Notes: generated by a model not told the origin, from the sequence alone. Shown: positions 1-9,282, counted from the stretch's first letter. The stretch: DNA of 64,000 nucleotides from Owenweeksia sp. (GCA_028277105.1 JANQHO010000052.1:1-64000); one strand, 5' to 3'. Numbers and translations are program-made.

Positions 1-55
1 GCTAAAGTTACTTTTCGGATTGCTTGAATTTCGCATCGGTTAATACCATAGGCAT

Positions 56-418
56 TTGTTAGGGGGTTGGTTAAGTAAGGTGCGTTTGTATTGGTATAAT
101 GGTTATGCCGATATGCGCAAAGGTTTTAATGGGTTGAGTGGTATGGTCACCAATCAACTATCCTCAGACCCCTTAAGTGGGGATGTGTTTATTTTTGTGA
201 ATAGGCGCAGGACCTTGCTCAAGCTGTTGGTCTTTGAGCGGGGCGGTTTTGTGATCTACTACAAACGGTTGGAGCAGGGCACCTTTGAGTTCCCCGCGTG
301 TGATGCCGCCTTACGATCCCTGGAAGTCTCCCGGGAAGACCTTCTGCTGATCCTGGAAGGTATAGACCTGAAAAGCGTACACAAACGCAAGCGGTATACC
401 CCTGTTAAGCCGGGGTAA
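56..418 (+). CDS. tnpB: IS66 accessory protein TnpB
   Basis: A protein of about 120 residues with the TnpB core: a Tyr-rich strand, the ADMRKGF segment, the FVNRRRTLLKLL-like segment, and a C-terminal LEVSREDLLLILEGID region. TnpB is needed for IS66 transposition together with the TnpC transposase; its biochemical role is poorly defined. The start is uncertain: there is no ATG after the in-frame stop at 41-43, so TTG at 56 or GTG at 80 must be used. The N-terminus resembles the family only from about residue 9, which leaves room for slight 5' degradation. It ends 98 bp before tnpC. Confidence 0.85.
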   Translation: MLGGWLSKVRLYWYNGYADMRKGFNGLSGMVTNQLSSDPLSGDVFIFVNRRRTLLKLLVFERGGFVIYYKRLEQGTFEFPACDAALRSLEVSREDLLLILEGIDLKSVHKRKRYTPVKPG

Positions 419-516
419 ACACCAAGAAAAACGGGCTGAAGTTATCCCCCAAAAACAGTGGATTACTCAAGTTTTAAACCGGTCTTTGCCTTGGCACTTT
501 CGGCTATCTTTAACCT

Positions 517-2004
517 ATGAAAACCCAGGGTTTAAGCCGTGCCGAGTTGGTCAATACCATTAACCGCCAGGAACAACAAATCGCCTGGATGGCCCATCAG
601 ATCGCCCAAATGAAGCGGCTGATGCATGGTTCCAAACGCGAACGTTTTATTCCGGCCCCCAATCAAATGAGCCTGCCCTTTGAAGTAGGGCAGCAACAGG
701 AAAGCCCTGCTGAAAAAGAGCAGATCAGCTATAAGCGGGAAAAGAAGAAAAAGGCAGAAAACCATCCCGGGCGTCATGCCCTGCCGGTAGAAGAAATCGT
801 GATAGAACCTACTGACAAACCCCAGGGGGCTGTTAAGATAGGTGAACTCATTACCGATGAGTTGGAATACAAACCGGCCGAGCTTTTTGTGAAACGCTAT
901 ATCCGCCCCAAGTACAGCATCGGTCAACAAGCAGGTATCGTCATAGCCGACCTGCCCACCCGTCCTATCGAAAAAGCCATAGCCGGCCCGGGGCTGTTGG
1001 CCCAAATACTGGTCGATAAATTTGTAGACCACCTGCCCATCTACCGGCAAATCCAACGCTGGAAAAGATGGGAAGTCAAGTTATCGGCCTCCACTATCAA
1101 CTCCTGGCAGGAAAAAACCTGTGAACTACTCAGTCCTTTATACGATTGTTTAAAGCAACAGGTATTGGGCGAAGGTTACCTGCAGGTAGATGAAACCCCC
1201 ATTCGGGTGCTAGACAAAAACAAGAAAGGCAACACTTCGGCTAAGCTCAGTAGAGCAACCCACCAGGGCTACTATTGGGTATATCATAGCCCCATGCGAA
1301 AAGCGGTGTTTTTTGATTATCGAAAAGCAAGAAGTAGAGAAGGCCCTAAGGCATTGCTTGAACACTTTAGCGGCTATCTACAAACCGATGGCTATAAAGC
1401 CTACGATTGGTTTGCTACTCAAAAAGACATCACCCTGCTCTCCTGTATGGCCCATACCCGTAGATATTTTGAGCAGGCCTTAGATAACGATAAGCCCAAA
1501 GCCGAATATGTGTTGACCCATATCCAAAAACTCTACGCCATAGAGCGAAAGGCCAGGGAAGAAAACCTGAGTATGGAACAAAGGCATGCCCTAAGGTTGG
1601 ATGAAGCTTTACCCATATTGAATGAGTTGGGAAAATACATCGCCCAACACAACAAACACTTATTGCCCAAAAGTGCTATTGGTAAAGCTTTTAACTATGC
1701 TATAGAACGCTGGGACAACCTATTGAACTATCTACATGACGGCAGTTTGGAAATAGACAATAATCTGGTGGAAAATGCCATACGGCCTAACGCACTCGGG
1801 AGAAAAAACTACTTGTTTGCTGGTTCACATCATGGCGCCCACAGGGCGGCTATGTTCTACTCCTTTTTCGGTACCTGTAAAGCCCACGGCATCAACCCAT
1901 ACCTTTGGCTCAAATCCGTACTCACCATCATACCCGACCATAAAGCCAATAAACTATACCAACTCCTGCCCTATAACTTTAATCCATTTATAGCCAATAC
2001 GTAG
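517..2004 (+). CDS. tnpC: IS66 transposase TnpC
   Basis: A 495-residue transposase of the usual IS66 length. The N-terminus is helical and contains a short basic segment (KRLMHGSKRERF, about residues 33-44), typical of the leader and zinc-finger-like part of the family. The central DDE region carries VDETPIRVLD (first Asp) and QTDGYKAYDWF (second Asp). The last part has the conserved GSLEIDNNLVENAIRP block with the catalytic Glu, followed by GRKNYLFAGSHHGA. No frameshift or internal stop is visible, so the enzyme could be active. Its C-rich codon use differs from neighbouring AT-richer genes, consistent with recent arrival. Confidence 0.93.
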   Translation: MKTQGLSRAELVNTINRQEQQIAWMAHQIAQMKRLMHGSKRERFIPAPNQMSLPFEVGQQQESPAEKEQISYKREKKKKAENHPGRHALPVEEIVIEPTDKPQGAVKIGELITDELEYKPAELFVKRYIRPKYSIGQQAGIVIADLPTRPIEKAIAGPGLLAQILVDKFVDHLPIYRQIQRWKRWEVKLSASTINSWQEKTCELLSPLYDCLKQQVLGEGYLQVDETPIRVLDKNKKGNTSAKLSRATHQGYYWVYHSPMRKAVFFDYRKARSREGPKALLEHFSGYLQTDGYKAYDWFATQKDITLLSCMAHTRRYFEQALDNDKPKAEYVLTHIQKLYAIERKAREENLSMEQRHALRLDEALPILNELGKYIAQHNKHLLPKSAIGKAFNYAIERWDNLLNYLHDGSLEIDNNLVENAIRPNALGRKNYLFAGSHHGAHRAAMFYSFFGTCKAHGINPYLWLKSVLTIIPDHKANKLYQLLPYNFNPFIANT

Positions 2005-2090
2005 TTGCCCGTAGGGATACGTACATACCATCAAAGAGCGCCTATTAATTGCTTTTAAGAGGAACGAAATGTGTTTTGAACGGGCTGTTA

Positions 2091-2336
2091 TTATTCTCGA
2101 AAAGCCCTTGTCACATTCTTAAAAGCCCTAACAGTTTCAGCAAAGCCATTCAAAAAGTACTTGGAGAGAATGAGGCCACCGAGTACCAAGCCACAGATCA
2201 ATACAGTTTTAGCAATACGTTCTTGTTTTTCTTGAATGGTATAGTGTTCTTTCAAGTGCTTTTCTCTGAGCTTTCCCTTCATCTCTTTGTAGAGTTTTGC
2301 TGGATTCTTACCCCCTTTATGTTTGTTAGGATACAT
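2091..2336 (-). CDS. small single-pass membrane protein, unknown function
   Basis: An 81-residue protein with a strongly basic, lysine-rich first half followed by one hydrophobic segment (about residues 45-65, TVLICGLVLGGLILSKYFL) and a basic tail. I do not recognise the family. The charged-helix-then-TM layout suggests a small inner-membrane protein with a cytoplasmic N-terminus. It lies alone between the IS66 element and the ansA operon. A plus-strand reading frame over the same bases looks less protein-like (Phe/Ser/Leu rich, no domain), which favours this strand. Coding status is likely but not certain. Confidence 0.55.
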   Translation of the reverse strand: MYPNKHKGGKNPAKLYKEMKGKLREKHLKEHYTIQEKQERIAKTVLICGLVLGGLILSKYFLNGFAETVRAFKNVTRAFRE

Positions 2337-2435
2337 GGCTTAGCTCTTTTGACATCATCTACAAAATCGCAGAATCGCCCTAATGTCTTCTGCTAAGAAG
2401 TTCGAAATTGGGAGGCTTGGGCCCGCAAAAACTAG

Positions 2436-2537
2436 ATGATCCCGGCCAGGAATGGCCGGGATTTTTTGTTTTGGTAAGCTGTACGGGTATAAGTGGAAGC
2501 TACTACAAAAGCAAGCGAGTGCAGCGAGCGGGATCAT
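2436..2537. repeat. hairpin-rich intergenic element bounded by 9-bp inverted repeats
   Basis: ATGATCCCG at 2436-2444 is matched by its exact complement CGGGATCAT at 2529-2537. Inside lies a strong terminator-like hairpin (2439-2462) and a GCGAG-N4-GCGAG tandem at about 2513-2528. The whole is 102 bp in a gene-free stretch. This could be a REP-like or MITE-like palindromic element; copy number in the genome is unknown. Confidence 0.4.
2439..2470 (+). terminator. Rho-independent terminator, plus strand
   Basis: A perfect 9-bp stem, ATCCCGGCC and GGCCGGGAT around a 6-base loop, is followed by six T and then GTTTT on the plus strand. No plus-strand gene ends nearby other than tnpC, 435 bp upstream. 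It may end read-through from the IS66 element or a short non-coding transcript from the 2340-2440 region. Confidence 0.7.
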
Positions 2538-2589
2538 AAAGTAACCCCTCTTACAGCTAATAATTAAACCAGCCTGCGTTACTGCTTTT

Positions 2590-3624
2590 TTATTTGCGAG
2601 TAAGCTCCCCTCTTAAAGGAGTTTCAAAGAGAAGCTTAAAGTTTTTATAATCAGCTTCCCTTTCCAGTAAGTACATCATTTTAACCAGGGCTGCTTCAAA
2701 GGTCATGTCATAGGAACTGATAATGCCTGCATCAGCCAGGGCCTTACTGGCTTCGTATTTACCCAGGTTAACGGCTCCCCCGTCACATTGGGAAACGTTG
2801 ACCACTTTAACATTTCTATCCATACAGCCTGTTACGGCATCGATCAGCCATTTATCAGTAGGGGCATTACCGCTGCCAAAGGTGCGCAATAGCAGGCCTT
2901 TCATTTCGGGGTTGTTGAGTACCGATTGCACAAAATGAGGTTGAATGCCGGGAAACATGGTGAGTACCGCTACATCGGTACAGAGTTCAGGGGAACACCG
3001 GAAAGGCTCACCTGGGGGGGTGAGAATGGCCGCTTCATTGAACTTTATGTTTACTCCGGCCTGGGCGAGTAAGGGATAATTGAAGGAATAAAAAGCTTCA
3101 AAATCTTCAGTGCTCGTTTTATGAGTGCGATTTCCACGGTAAAGGTTGTATTCAAAATAAACGCAAACCTCAGGTACCATGGCCAATTGATCTGATCGTT
3201 TGGCAGTAGCTATTTCGATCGTGGTTATCAGGTTTTCGCGGGCATCACTGCGGGGAATGCCGATTGGGAGCTGGGCACCGGTTAAGATGACGGGCTTGGA
3301 GAGGTTTTGCAGCATGAAGCTCAAAGCAGAGGCGGTATAAGCCATGGTATCGGAACCGTGGAGAATAACAAAACCGTGATAATTGTGGTAATCCTGTTCA
3401 ATTCTGCGGGCCAATTTAGTCCAATGCTCAGGTTTAATATTACTGCTGTCTATCGGTGCGTCCAGGCTATCGGTGTCGATAGTGCAATCGATTAACTTCA
3501 ACTCAGGGATTTGTTCCAGCAGGAAATCAAAATCAAAGGGCGCAAGGGTTCCTGTTTTTTCATCCGCCTTCATGCCAATAGTACCGCCAGTGTATAGCAT
3601 CAATATTTTATTGGAGCTTTTCAT
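2590..3624 (-). CDS. ansA: type I L-asparaginase
   Basis: Hydrolyses asparagine to aspartate and ammonia; with no signal peptide it should be the cytoplasmic type I enzyme. The 344 residues match the family length. The first catalytic block is TGGTIGM at residues 12-18, with the nucleophile Thr. The second is HGSDTMAYT at 89-97, with the Thr-Asp pair of the second triad. The start overlaps the stop of the upstream tatD gene by 4 bp (ATGA), so the two are translationally coupled. No clear terminator lies just downstream on the minus strand. Pairing of ansA with a TatD gene is frequent in Bacteroidetes as I recall; no shared function is known. Confidence 0.93.
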   Translation of the reverse strand: MKSSNKILMLYTGGTIGMKADEKTGTLAPFDFDFLLEQIPELKLIDCTIDTDSLDAPIDSSNIKPEHWTKLARRIEQDYHNYHGFVILHGSDTMAYTASALSFMLQNLSKPVILTGAQLPIGIPRSDARENLITTIEIATAKRSDQLAMVPEVCVYFEYNLYRGNRTHKTSTEDFEAFYSFNYPLLAQAGVNIKFNEAAILTPPGEPFRCSPELCTDVAVLTMFPGIQPHFVQSVLNNPEMKGLLLRTFGSGNAPTDKWLIDAVTGCMDRNVKVVNVSQCDGGAVNLGKYEASKALADAGIISSYDMTFEAALVKMMYLLEREADYKNFKLLFETPLRGELTRK

Positions 3625-4379
3625 TTCTCAAAAACCTGTTTAGCGTTGTAGGTGGTTATCTTATCTATCTCTTCCAGGCTTATTTTTTTAATGGTACTCA
3701 GCTTCTCAGCCACCAGCTTCAAGTAAGAAGGCTCATTGCGTTTGCCGCGATAAGGAGCCGGTGCCAGGTAGGGGGCATCGGTTTCCAGTACAAGATGCTG
3801 CAGATCAATGTTCTTTATCACTTTGTCCAAACCGGCATTCTTAAAGGTAAGCACTCCACCTATACCCAGCTTCATATTCAATGAAATAGCGCGGTGGGCT
3901 TGCTCTTCGTTACCGGTAAAACAATGAAAGATACCCCATAGCCTGTCATCGGTGTGATTTTCCAGTATGTTGAATATTGGGTCAAAAGCTTCCCGGCAAT
4001 GGATCACTACGGGTAATTGCAATTCTTTAGCTTTTTCAATTTGCAGGGCAAAAGCTTCCTCTTGTTCCAACTGAAAAGTTTTATCCCAGTATAGGTCAAG
4101 GCCAATTTCACCTACCGCATAGTAGGTACCTTCTTCCAATTCTCTGAAGATAAGCGCCAGTTGGTTTTGATAATCTTCTTTAACCGATCCAGGGTGCAGG
4201 CCCATCATAGGTTTGCAGCGAGAATATTTTTCAGCCGTACTTTTCAATAAGGGAATACTATCAGCATCAATATTGGGAAGGTAGATCTCTTCTATCCCGG
4301 CCTGAGTAGCCCTTTCCAGAATTTGATCAAGATCGTCTTTAAAATCAGGTAAATAGATATGGCTGTGGGTATCGATCAT
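3621..4379 (-). CDS. TatD-family metal-dependent DNase
   Basis: A 252-residue TIM-barrel metal-dependent hydrolase. The metal-binding HSH motif is at residues 5-7, followed by the VGEIGLD block with the ligand Glu, VIHCREA with a ligand His, and ETDAPYL with the catalytic Asp. TatD proteins are Mg-dependent 3'-5' exonucleases linked to DNA repair or turnover; the exact paralogue (TatD, YcfH or YjjV) cannot be told from sequence alone. It is the first gene of a two-gene minus-strand unit with ansA. A TAnnTTTG-like element with one mismatch (4386-4393) lies within 15 bp of the start, so the transcript may have almost no leader. Confidence 0.9.
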   Translation of the reverse strand: MIDTHSHIYLPDFKDDLDQILERATQAGIEEIYLPNIDADSIPLLKSTAEKYSRCKPMMGLHPGSVKEDYQNQLALIFRELEEGTYYAVGEIGLDLYWDKTFQLEQEEAFALQIEKAKELQLPVVIHCREAFDPIFNILENHTDDRLWGIFHCFTGNEEQAHRAISLNMKLGIGGVLTFKNAGLDKVIKNIDLQHLVLETDAPYLAPAPYRGKRNEPSYLKLVAEKLSTIKKISLEEIDKITTYNAKQVFEK

Positions 4380-4385
4380 AGAATG

Positions 4386-4421
4386 CGAAAATAAAAAGGC
4401 TACCCGAAAGGATAGCCTTTT
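4386..4421 (-). terminator. terminator after sucB
   Basis: An inverted repeat of the AAAGGCTA/TAGCCTTT type (4395-4420) sits between sucB and tatD. Read on the minus strand it is followed by a T-rich tract, so it ends the sucA-sucB transcript. The plus strand also has a short T tail. Confidence 0.8.
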
Positions 4422-4447
4422 GAAATAATCTTAATTTATAGATTCAC

Positions 4448-5689
4448 TTATAACTCTAATGCTCTCTCAATTACATTATCGCCTCCCATGAGGTGTTCTA
4501 CCGGGTTTTCCAGGGCTTCTTTGATCTTGACCAAGGTTCCCACAGATTCACGCCCGTCAATTACCCTGTGATCATAGGAAAGTGCCACATACATAATAGG
4601 CCTTACATCAATTTTTCCGTCAATAGCTACCGGGCGCTCTACTATATTGTGCATACCCAGAATAGCACTTTGCGGAGGGTTGAGAATAGGAGTGGAAAGC
4701 ATAGAGCCAAATACACCGCCATTGGTAATGGTGAAAGTACCGCCAGTCATCTCATCGATGGTAATTTCGGCATCGCGTACCCGGGTGGCCAGGCGTTTGA
4801 TCTCTTTTTCGATACCGGCAAAGCTCATATTCTCAGCATTGCGTACCACCGGAACCATTAGCCCTTTAGGGCCGCTAACGGCAATACTGATATCATAGTA
4901 GTTGAAAGTTACCAGTTCATCACCGTCTATCATGGAGTTAACCTGGGGAAACTCCTTTAGGCCGTGGATAACCGCTTTGGTAAAAAACGACATAAAACCA
5001 AGACTTACCCCGTGCTTTTCTTTAAAAGTCTCTTTGTATTTGCTTCGCAGTTCAAAAATGGCGCTCATATCCACTTCGTTGAAAGTAGTGAGCATGGCAG
5101 TTTCATTTTTAACAGAAACGAGGCGTTGGGCCAGTTTTCTGCGCAGCGAAGACATGCGTTTGCGTTCTGAATCGCGGGAGCCACTTCCGGGTGAACCCAT
5201 GGAAACCTCAGCTTTAACAGCATCTTCTTTGGTGATACGGCCATCTTTACCGCTGCCTTTTACGTTTTTGGGATCAATTCCCTTTTCGTCCAGTATTTTA
5301 CGGGCAGCGGGAGAAGGTGTACCACTGGCGTAGGTCTTTTTACCTTCGTCTTTTTCAGCCTGAGGTTCTTTTTTTGTTTCTTCCTTCTGTTCTTTTGGAG
5401 CGCTTTCAGAAGAAGCCTTGTCTTCTTTTTCACCGCTACCCTCAGGAGCTGCTGCATCGGTATCGATAGTACCTATTACCTGACCTACCTCTACAGCTTC
5501 GCCATCGCCAACAGTAATGGAAACAACACCTGCTTCTTCGGCCGGCAGGGCAAGGGTAGCTTTGTCTGAATCGAGCTCAACGATTTCCTGGTCTTTTTCC
5601 ACGTAGTCTCCATCAGAAACAAGCCAGCCTGCTATTTCTACCTCTGATACTGATTCTCCGGGAGATGGGACTTTAATTTCTACGCTCAT
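4448..5689 (-). CDS. sucB: 2-oxoglutarate dehydrogenase E2, dihydrolipoyl succinyltransferase
   Basis: Transfers the succinyl group from E1-bound ThDP through lipoate to CoA in the TCA cycle. The 413 residues show one lipoyl domain with the lipoylated Lys43 in [12 protein letters not shown], a long Glu/Lys/Ala-rich linker (about 80-120), a peripheral subunit-binding domain starting at [10 protein letters not shown] (about 124-160), and the catalytic acyltransferase domain ending with the DHRVIDG active site at 373-379. The gene follows sucA by 9 bp and is closed by a terminator. The E3 subunit (lpd) is not in this window. Confidence 0.96.
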   Translation of the reverse strand: MSVEIKVPSPGESVSEVEIAGWLVSDGDYVEKDQEIVELDSDKATLALPAEEAGVVSITVGDGEAVEVGQVIGTIDTDAAAPEGSGEKEDKASSESAPKEQKEETKKEPQAEKDEGKKTYASGTPSPAARKILDEKGIDPKNVKGSGKDGRITKEDAVKAEVSMGSPGSGSRDSERKRMSSLRRKLAQRLVSVKNETAMLTTFNEVDMSAIFELRSKYKETFKEKHGVSLGFMSFFTKAVIHGLKEFPQVNSMIDGDELVTFNYYDISIAVSGPKGLMVPVVRNAENMSFAGIEKEIKRLATRVRDAEITIDEMTGGTFTITNGGVFGSMLSTPILNPPQSAILGMHNIVERPVAIDGKIDVRPIMYVALSYDHRVIDGRESVGTLVKIKEALENPVEHLMGGDNVIERALEL

Positions 5690-5698
5690 GTTTGTGTT

Positions 5699-8461
5699 TT
5701 ATGCGTTAAAGATGTCTTGGATTAGTTTTTCCTGTCGTGATGCAGCCATTTTTGAGGAGCCTGCTGCCGGGCTGGCGCTGGAAGGCGGGGAGATCAGCTC
5801 ATCTACTCTAAGGGGAAAGTTCATCATAATATAATAAGCTGCCCCCATATTTTTGGGCTCTTCCTGCGCCCAGATGATTTTTTCAGCGTTGGGATAGGAA
5901 TCTACCAGGCTCTTAATCTGCTCTTCCGCCAAAGGGTATAATTGCTCTAACCGGATGAAGGCAAACTCACCGTTAAACTGATCATCCCTTTTTTTATCGA
6001 TGTCGTAATAGAGTTTTCCGCTGAGGAAAACCAGCTTTTTCACTTTCTTTTTGTCTTCAATACGAGGATCATCCATTAATTCCATGAACTTGCCTTGGGC
6101 GAGATCTTCGAGAGATGATTGGACCTTTGGATGCCGCAGCAGACTTTTAGGGGTCATAATGACCAGGGGTTTTCTGAAGTCTCTCAGCATTTGTCTTCTG
6201 AGAAGATGAAAGAAATTGGCCGGAGTAGTGGCATTGGCTACCTGTATATTGTACTGGGCGCATTGTTGCAACCATCTTTCCAGGCGAGCGCTGGAGTGTT
6301 CGGCTCCCTGCCCTTCATAGCCGTGGGGTAGATAGAGTACCAAACCACTTTGAACTTTCCATTTATCTTCTGCAGCTGTAATAAATTGATCTACAATAAT
6401 CTGGGCACCATTGAAGAAGTCGCCAAACTGGGCTTCCCAAATTACCAGGGTTTCAGGGGATGCCATAGCATAACCATAGTCAAACCCCATAACACCGTAT
6501 TCGGAAAGCAGGGAGTTGTAAATGGCAAAACGGCCTTCCCGGCCTTTGATATTGTTCAGTAAAATATGAGCTTCTTCAGAATCCTCTTCTTTGATCACTG
6601 CATGACGATGGGAGAAGGTACCGCGCTGACTGTCTTCTCCGCTCAATCTTACATTATAGCCATCCACAATCAAAGAACCATAAGCTAGTAATTCTGCCAT
6701 GCCCCAATCGAGGGAATTTTTTTCATCAACCATTTCCCAGCGCTGGTCCATAAGCCTTTTTATCTTGGAAAAGAATTTTTTATCCTCAGGGAGGGTAGTA
6801 ATGGTTTTGGCTATTTCTATCAACTTGCCTTTATCGAAAGTAGTATCTACTTCTTTATACAGGTCTTCCGGATTGGCTATGGGGTAATGCTTCCATTCAT
6901 CAGCCATAAAAGGGGTAAGGAAGTTCTTCTCGATCTTTTTGGACTGGTCAAACTTCATTTCCAGCATTCCCTTGAAGTCTTTTTCTAACTCATCAACAAA
7001 AGCTTTATCGATGACGCCTTCTTCTAAAAGTTTGTTGCTGTATATTTTTCTAGGGTTGGGATGACGATTGATAGCTTTGTACAAGACAGGCTGAGTAAAG
7101 CGGGGTTCGTCTCCTTCGTTGTGACCATATTTGCGGTAGCACAGCAAATCGATAAAGATATCGCGATTATAAGTTTGACGGTATTCCATAGCAAACTGCA
7201 TGACGTGGATCACTGCTTCCACATCGTCACCGTTAACGTGTAATACCGGAGCCAGTACTACTTTGGCTACGTCAGTACAATAAGTGCTGGATCGCCCATC
7301 GAGATAATTGGTAGTAAACCCCACCTGATTATTGATGACCAGGTGAATAGTGCCCCCGGTTTTATAACCTTCCAGGCGTTCCATCTGGATCACTTCGTAA
7401 ACAATGCCCTGAGCCGCAATGGCTGCATCACCGTGGATAAGGATGGGCATTACCTTACTTTGATCAGTACCGTAATCATTATTGATCTTGGCACGGGTAA
7501 TACCTTCAACTACGGCATCCACTGCTTCAAGGTGTGATGGGTTAGGCGAAAGATTGAGTTTAACGGTATTGCCGTCTTCATAGGTTTTCTCTGTGGAATA
7601 ACCCAGGTGGTATTTCACGTCTCCATCAAATTCGTCTTCGTAGAACTCTTTGCCTTCAAACTCAGAGAAGATATCGCGTTGGGTCTTTCCAAAAATATTG
7701 GAGAGTACGTTAAGCCGGCCACGGTGAGCCATGCCCACTACAAATTCTCTTACTCCCAGTTTAGCGGCAGACCGCATTCCAAAATGTAGGGCTGGGATCA
7801 GGCTTTCGGCTCCTTCAATGCTGAATCTTTTCTGACCTACGAATTTGGTATTGAGGAAGCTTTCAAAACCTACAGCTTCGTTGAGCTTGCGTAGGATCTG
7901 TTTTTTTTCCTCTTTGGTGAAGTTAGGTTGGTTGTCGTTCTTGTTGAGCTTGTTCTTGATCCATTCTACCTTTTCAGGATCCCGGATGTACATGTATTCA
8001 ACTCCGATAGACTGGCAATAGGTTCGCTGTAAGTGGCTGATAATTTCGCGAAGGGTGGTCGCTTTGTGTTCTCCAACTTCATTTCCTGCCTGAAACCTTT
8101 TATCGAGATCAGCTTCGGTAAGCCCGTAATTTTCTATGTCAAGGGTAGGTGTGTAAGTGCGCCTCGAACGCACGGGATTGGTTTTGGTAAAGAGATGACC
8201 ACGGGCACGGTAATCGTCAATCAGGTTGAGTACCTGGAATTCTTTGCGGATCTCTTCTATTATTTCATCGTGGTTAAGAGCTTGTTCTAAGGCTTGTTCC
8301 CGGCCTTCTTCAGTATTTCCATAGTTTTCAAGAGCGAAGTCGTAACCCTGGAAAAAAGCTCTCCAACTGGGCTCTACGGAATCAGGGTATTTGAGGTATT
8401 TCTGATATAGGTCGTCAATAAATGAAGCGTGAACTCCTCCGAGGAAGGAAAATCTGTCCAT
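5699..8461 (-). CDS. sucA: 2-oxoglutarate dehydrogenase E1
   Basis: Thiamine-diphosphate-dependent decarboxylase that starts the 2-oxoglutarate dehydrogenase reaction. The 920-residue length is standard. The N-terminus (FIDDLYQKYLKYPDSVEPSW) is the E2-binding helix region. The active-site block FVVGMAHRGRLNVL, the ThDP/metal site around HGDAAIAAQG, and the transketolase-like half with YNSLLSEYGVMGFDYGYA are all present. It is first in the sucA-sucB operon. The start ATG at 8461 is supported by a -7 element 35 bp upstream on the minus strand. Confidence 0.97.
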   Translation of the reverse strand: MDRFSFLGGVHASFIDDLYQKYLKYPDSVEPSWRAFFQGYDFALENYGNTEEGREQALEQALNHDEIIEEIRKEFQVLNLIDDYRARGHLFTKTNPVRSRRTYTPTLDIENYGLTEADLDKRFQAGNEVGEHKATTLREIISHLQRTYCQSIGVEYMYIRDPEKVEWIKNKLNKNDNQPNFTKEEKKQILRKLNEAVGFESFLNTKFVGQKRFSIEGAESLIPALHFGMRSAAKLGVREFVVGMAHRGRLNVLSNIFGKTQRDIFSEFEGKEFYEDEFDGDVKYHLGYSTEKTYEDGNTVKLNLSPNPSHLEAVDAVVEGITRAKINNDYGTDQSKVMPILIHGDAAIAAQGIVYEVIQMERLEGYKTGGTIHLVINNQVGFTTNYLDGRSSTYCTDVAKVVLAPVLHVNGDDVEAVIHVMQFAMEYRQTYNRDIFIDLLCYRKYGHNEGDEPRFTQPVLYKAINRHPNPRKIYSNKLLEEGVIDKAFVDELEKDFKGMLEMKFDQSKKIEKNFLTPFMADEWKHYPIANPEDLYKEVDTTFDKGKLIEIAKTITTLPEDKKFFSKIKRLMDQRWEMVDEKNSLDWGMAELLAYGSLIVDGYNVRLSGEDSQRGTFSHRHAVIKEEDSEEAHILLNNIKGREGRFAIYNSLLSEYGVMGFDYGYAMASPETLVIWEAQFGDFFNGAQIIVDQFITAAEDKWKVQSGLVLYLPHGYEGQGAEHSSARLERWLQQCAQYNIQVANATTPANFFHLLRRQMLRDFRKPLVIMTPKSLLRHPKVQSSLEDLAQGKFMELMDDPRIEDKKKVKKLVFLSGKLYYDIDKKRDDQFNGEFAFIRLEQLYPLAEEQIKSLVDSYPNAEKIIWAQEEPKNMGAAYYIMMNFPLRVDELISPPSSASPAAGSSKMAASRQEKLIQDIFNA

Positions 8462-8495
8462 GTTAGCGTTTGTGCGTTCTTTGTAAAATGGTCAA

Positions 8496-8503
8496 CAAAA
8501 TTA
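8496..8503 (-). promoter_or_regulatory. -7 element of the sucA promoter
   Basis: TAATTTTG on the minus strand matches the Bacteroidetes -7 consensus TAnnTTTG exactly and lies 35 bp before the sucA start. No clear TTG -33 element is seen at the usual spacing. Confidence 0.5.
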
Positions 8504-8565
8504 AGACTTTTTAGCCTTGGATTAAGTGAAGGACTCCCAGTCTGAAAAAGTAACACTAGCTTTGA

Positions 8566-8573
8566 TAACTTTG
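8566..8573 (+). promoter_or_regulatory. -7 element for the outer-membrane-like protein gene
   Basis: TAACTTTG matches TAnnTTTG exactly and lies 28 bp before the ATG at 8602. There is no convincing -33 element. Confidence 0.45.
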
Positions 8574-8601
8574 TTTCCTTTTAAGCGTTATAGTGCTTAT
8601 T

Positions 8602-9282
8602 ATGACAAATAGAAAGATACAACTACTATTCATCTTCTTCATTGTCGGACAGCTGGTTCTGGCTCAGAATACGGAAAGATTTAAGAAATCTTCGAAAAAG
8701 GAAGAAGCGCCAGTACAAACCGATGAAGAACCGGTTATCAGAGGAAGGGAGGTACAGCAGCCCGAAGTATCCGAGGTCACGGAAGACGGATTTGACTGGG
8801 ATAAACTTGTTTACGGGGGTAATATAAGTCTCACTTTTGGGAATAATTCATTTATTTATCTGGCACCGAGTGTAGGATATAGATTCAGGGAGAATTTTGT
8901 GGCCGGAGCGGGGTTCATTTATCAGTATGCCAGGATCAGTGTAGCCTTTAATCAGATAGGAGGTTCCTTTCAGCAGCTGAGTGAGCCTATTGAAAACCAG
9001 ATCTACGGCCCTAAATTTTTTGCCAATTATTTCCCAACCGATTATCTTTTTGTGGGAACCCAACTCGAATACCTCAATCACGATCTCGCTTTTTTTGACC
9101 CTAATACCAGTAATATTTTTATAGATAATGTATGGACCCCGGTTTTATTTCTGGAAGGGGGATTTACCCAGCAAATAGGCAGCAAGGGTTTTGTGCTTTT
9201 AGGCTTTCGCTATAATGTGTTGCACGATATCGATTCACCGTATATTTCACCCTGGTCACCCGTAATAGGCATTTATTTCTGA
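8602..9282 (+). CDS. secreted, probably outer-membrane beta-barrel protein
   Basis: About 226 residues. ATG 8602 was chosen over GTG 8593 because it gives a clean signal peptide (MTNRKIQLLFIFFIVGQLVLAQ) with cleavage after LAQ. A charged Lys/Glu/Pro-rich spacer follows. Then come alternating hydrophobic and polar strands rich in Tyr, Phe and Gly (FTQQIGSKGFVLLGFRYNVL) up to a C-terminal Tyr-Phe, as in small outer-membrane barrels. I do not recognise a named family. The last 10 bp overlap the 3' end of the convergent gene at 9273. Confidence 0.75.
   Translation: MTNRKIQLLFIFFIVGQLVLAQNTERFKKSSKKEEAPVQTDEEPVIRGREVQQPEVSEVTEDGFDWDKLVYGGNISLTFGNNSFIYLAPSVGYRFRENFVAGAGFIYQYARISVAFNQIGGSFQQLSEPIENQIYGPKFFANYFPTDYLFVGTQLEYLNHDLAFFDPNTSNIFIDNVWTPVLFLEGGFTQQIGSKGFVLLGFRYNVLHDIDSPYISPWSPVIGIYF

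Larger units (their letters stand above)
1..2004 (+). mobile_element. IS66-family insertion sequence, left part outside window
   Basis: Two adjacent plus-strand genes match the tnpB and tnpC pair of IS66 elements, in the usual order and about 100 bp apart. The small first gene (tnpA/orf1) that many IS66 elements carry is not seen in bases 1-55, so it lies upstream or is absent. I could not find the terminal inverted repeats: the left end is outside the window, and the sequence after the tnpC stop (about 2005-2090) has no repeat I can pair with anything. The coordinates are therefore minimal limits, not element ends. Confidence 0.8.

Noticed and set aside
532-1056. Open frame of 174 codons on the minus strand inside tnpC
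   Set aside because: It is antisense to a clear, conserved transposase and shows no recognisable domain.
2005-2090. Right terminal inverted repeat of the IS66 element
   Set aside because: No sequence here could be paired with a left end, which lies outside the window.
2049-2396. Plus-strand 115-codon frame over the small membrane protein gene
   Set aside because: Phe/Ser/Leu-rich with no domain; the minus-strand 81-codon frame has a coherent basic-helix and TM layout.
2337-2435. Possible tRNA around a GTTCGAAA sequence
   Set aside because: The flanking bases cannot form T-arm or acceptor stems.
2355-2537. Minus-strand 60-codon frame across the hairpin element
   Set aside because: It crosses the terminator hairpin and inverted repeats and looks like translated non-coding sequence, although its end resembles a gene tail.
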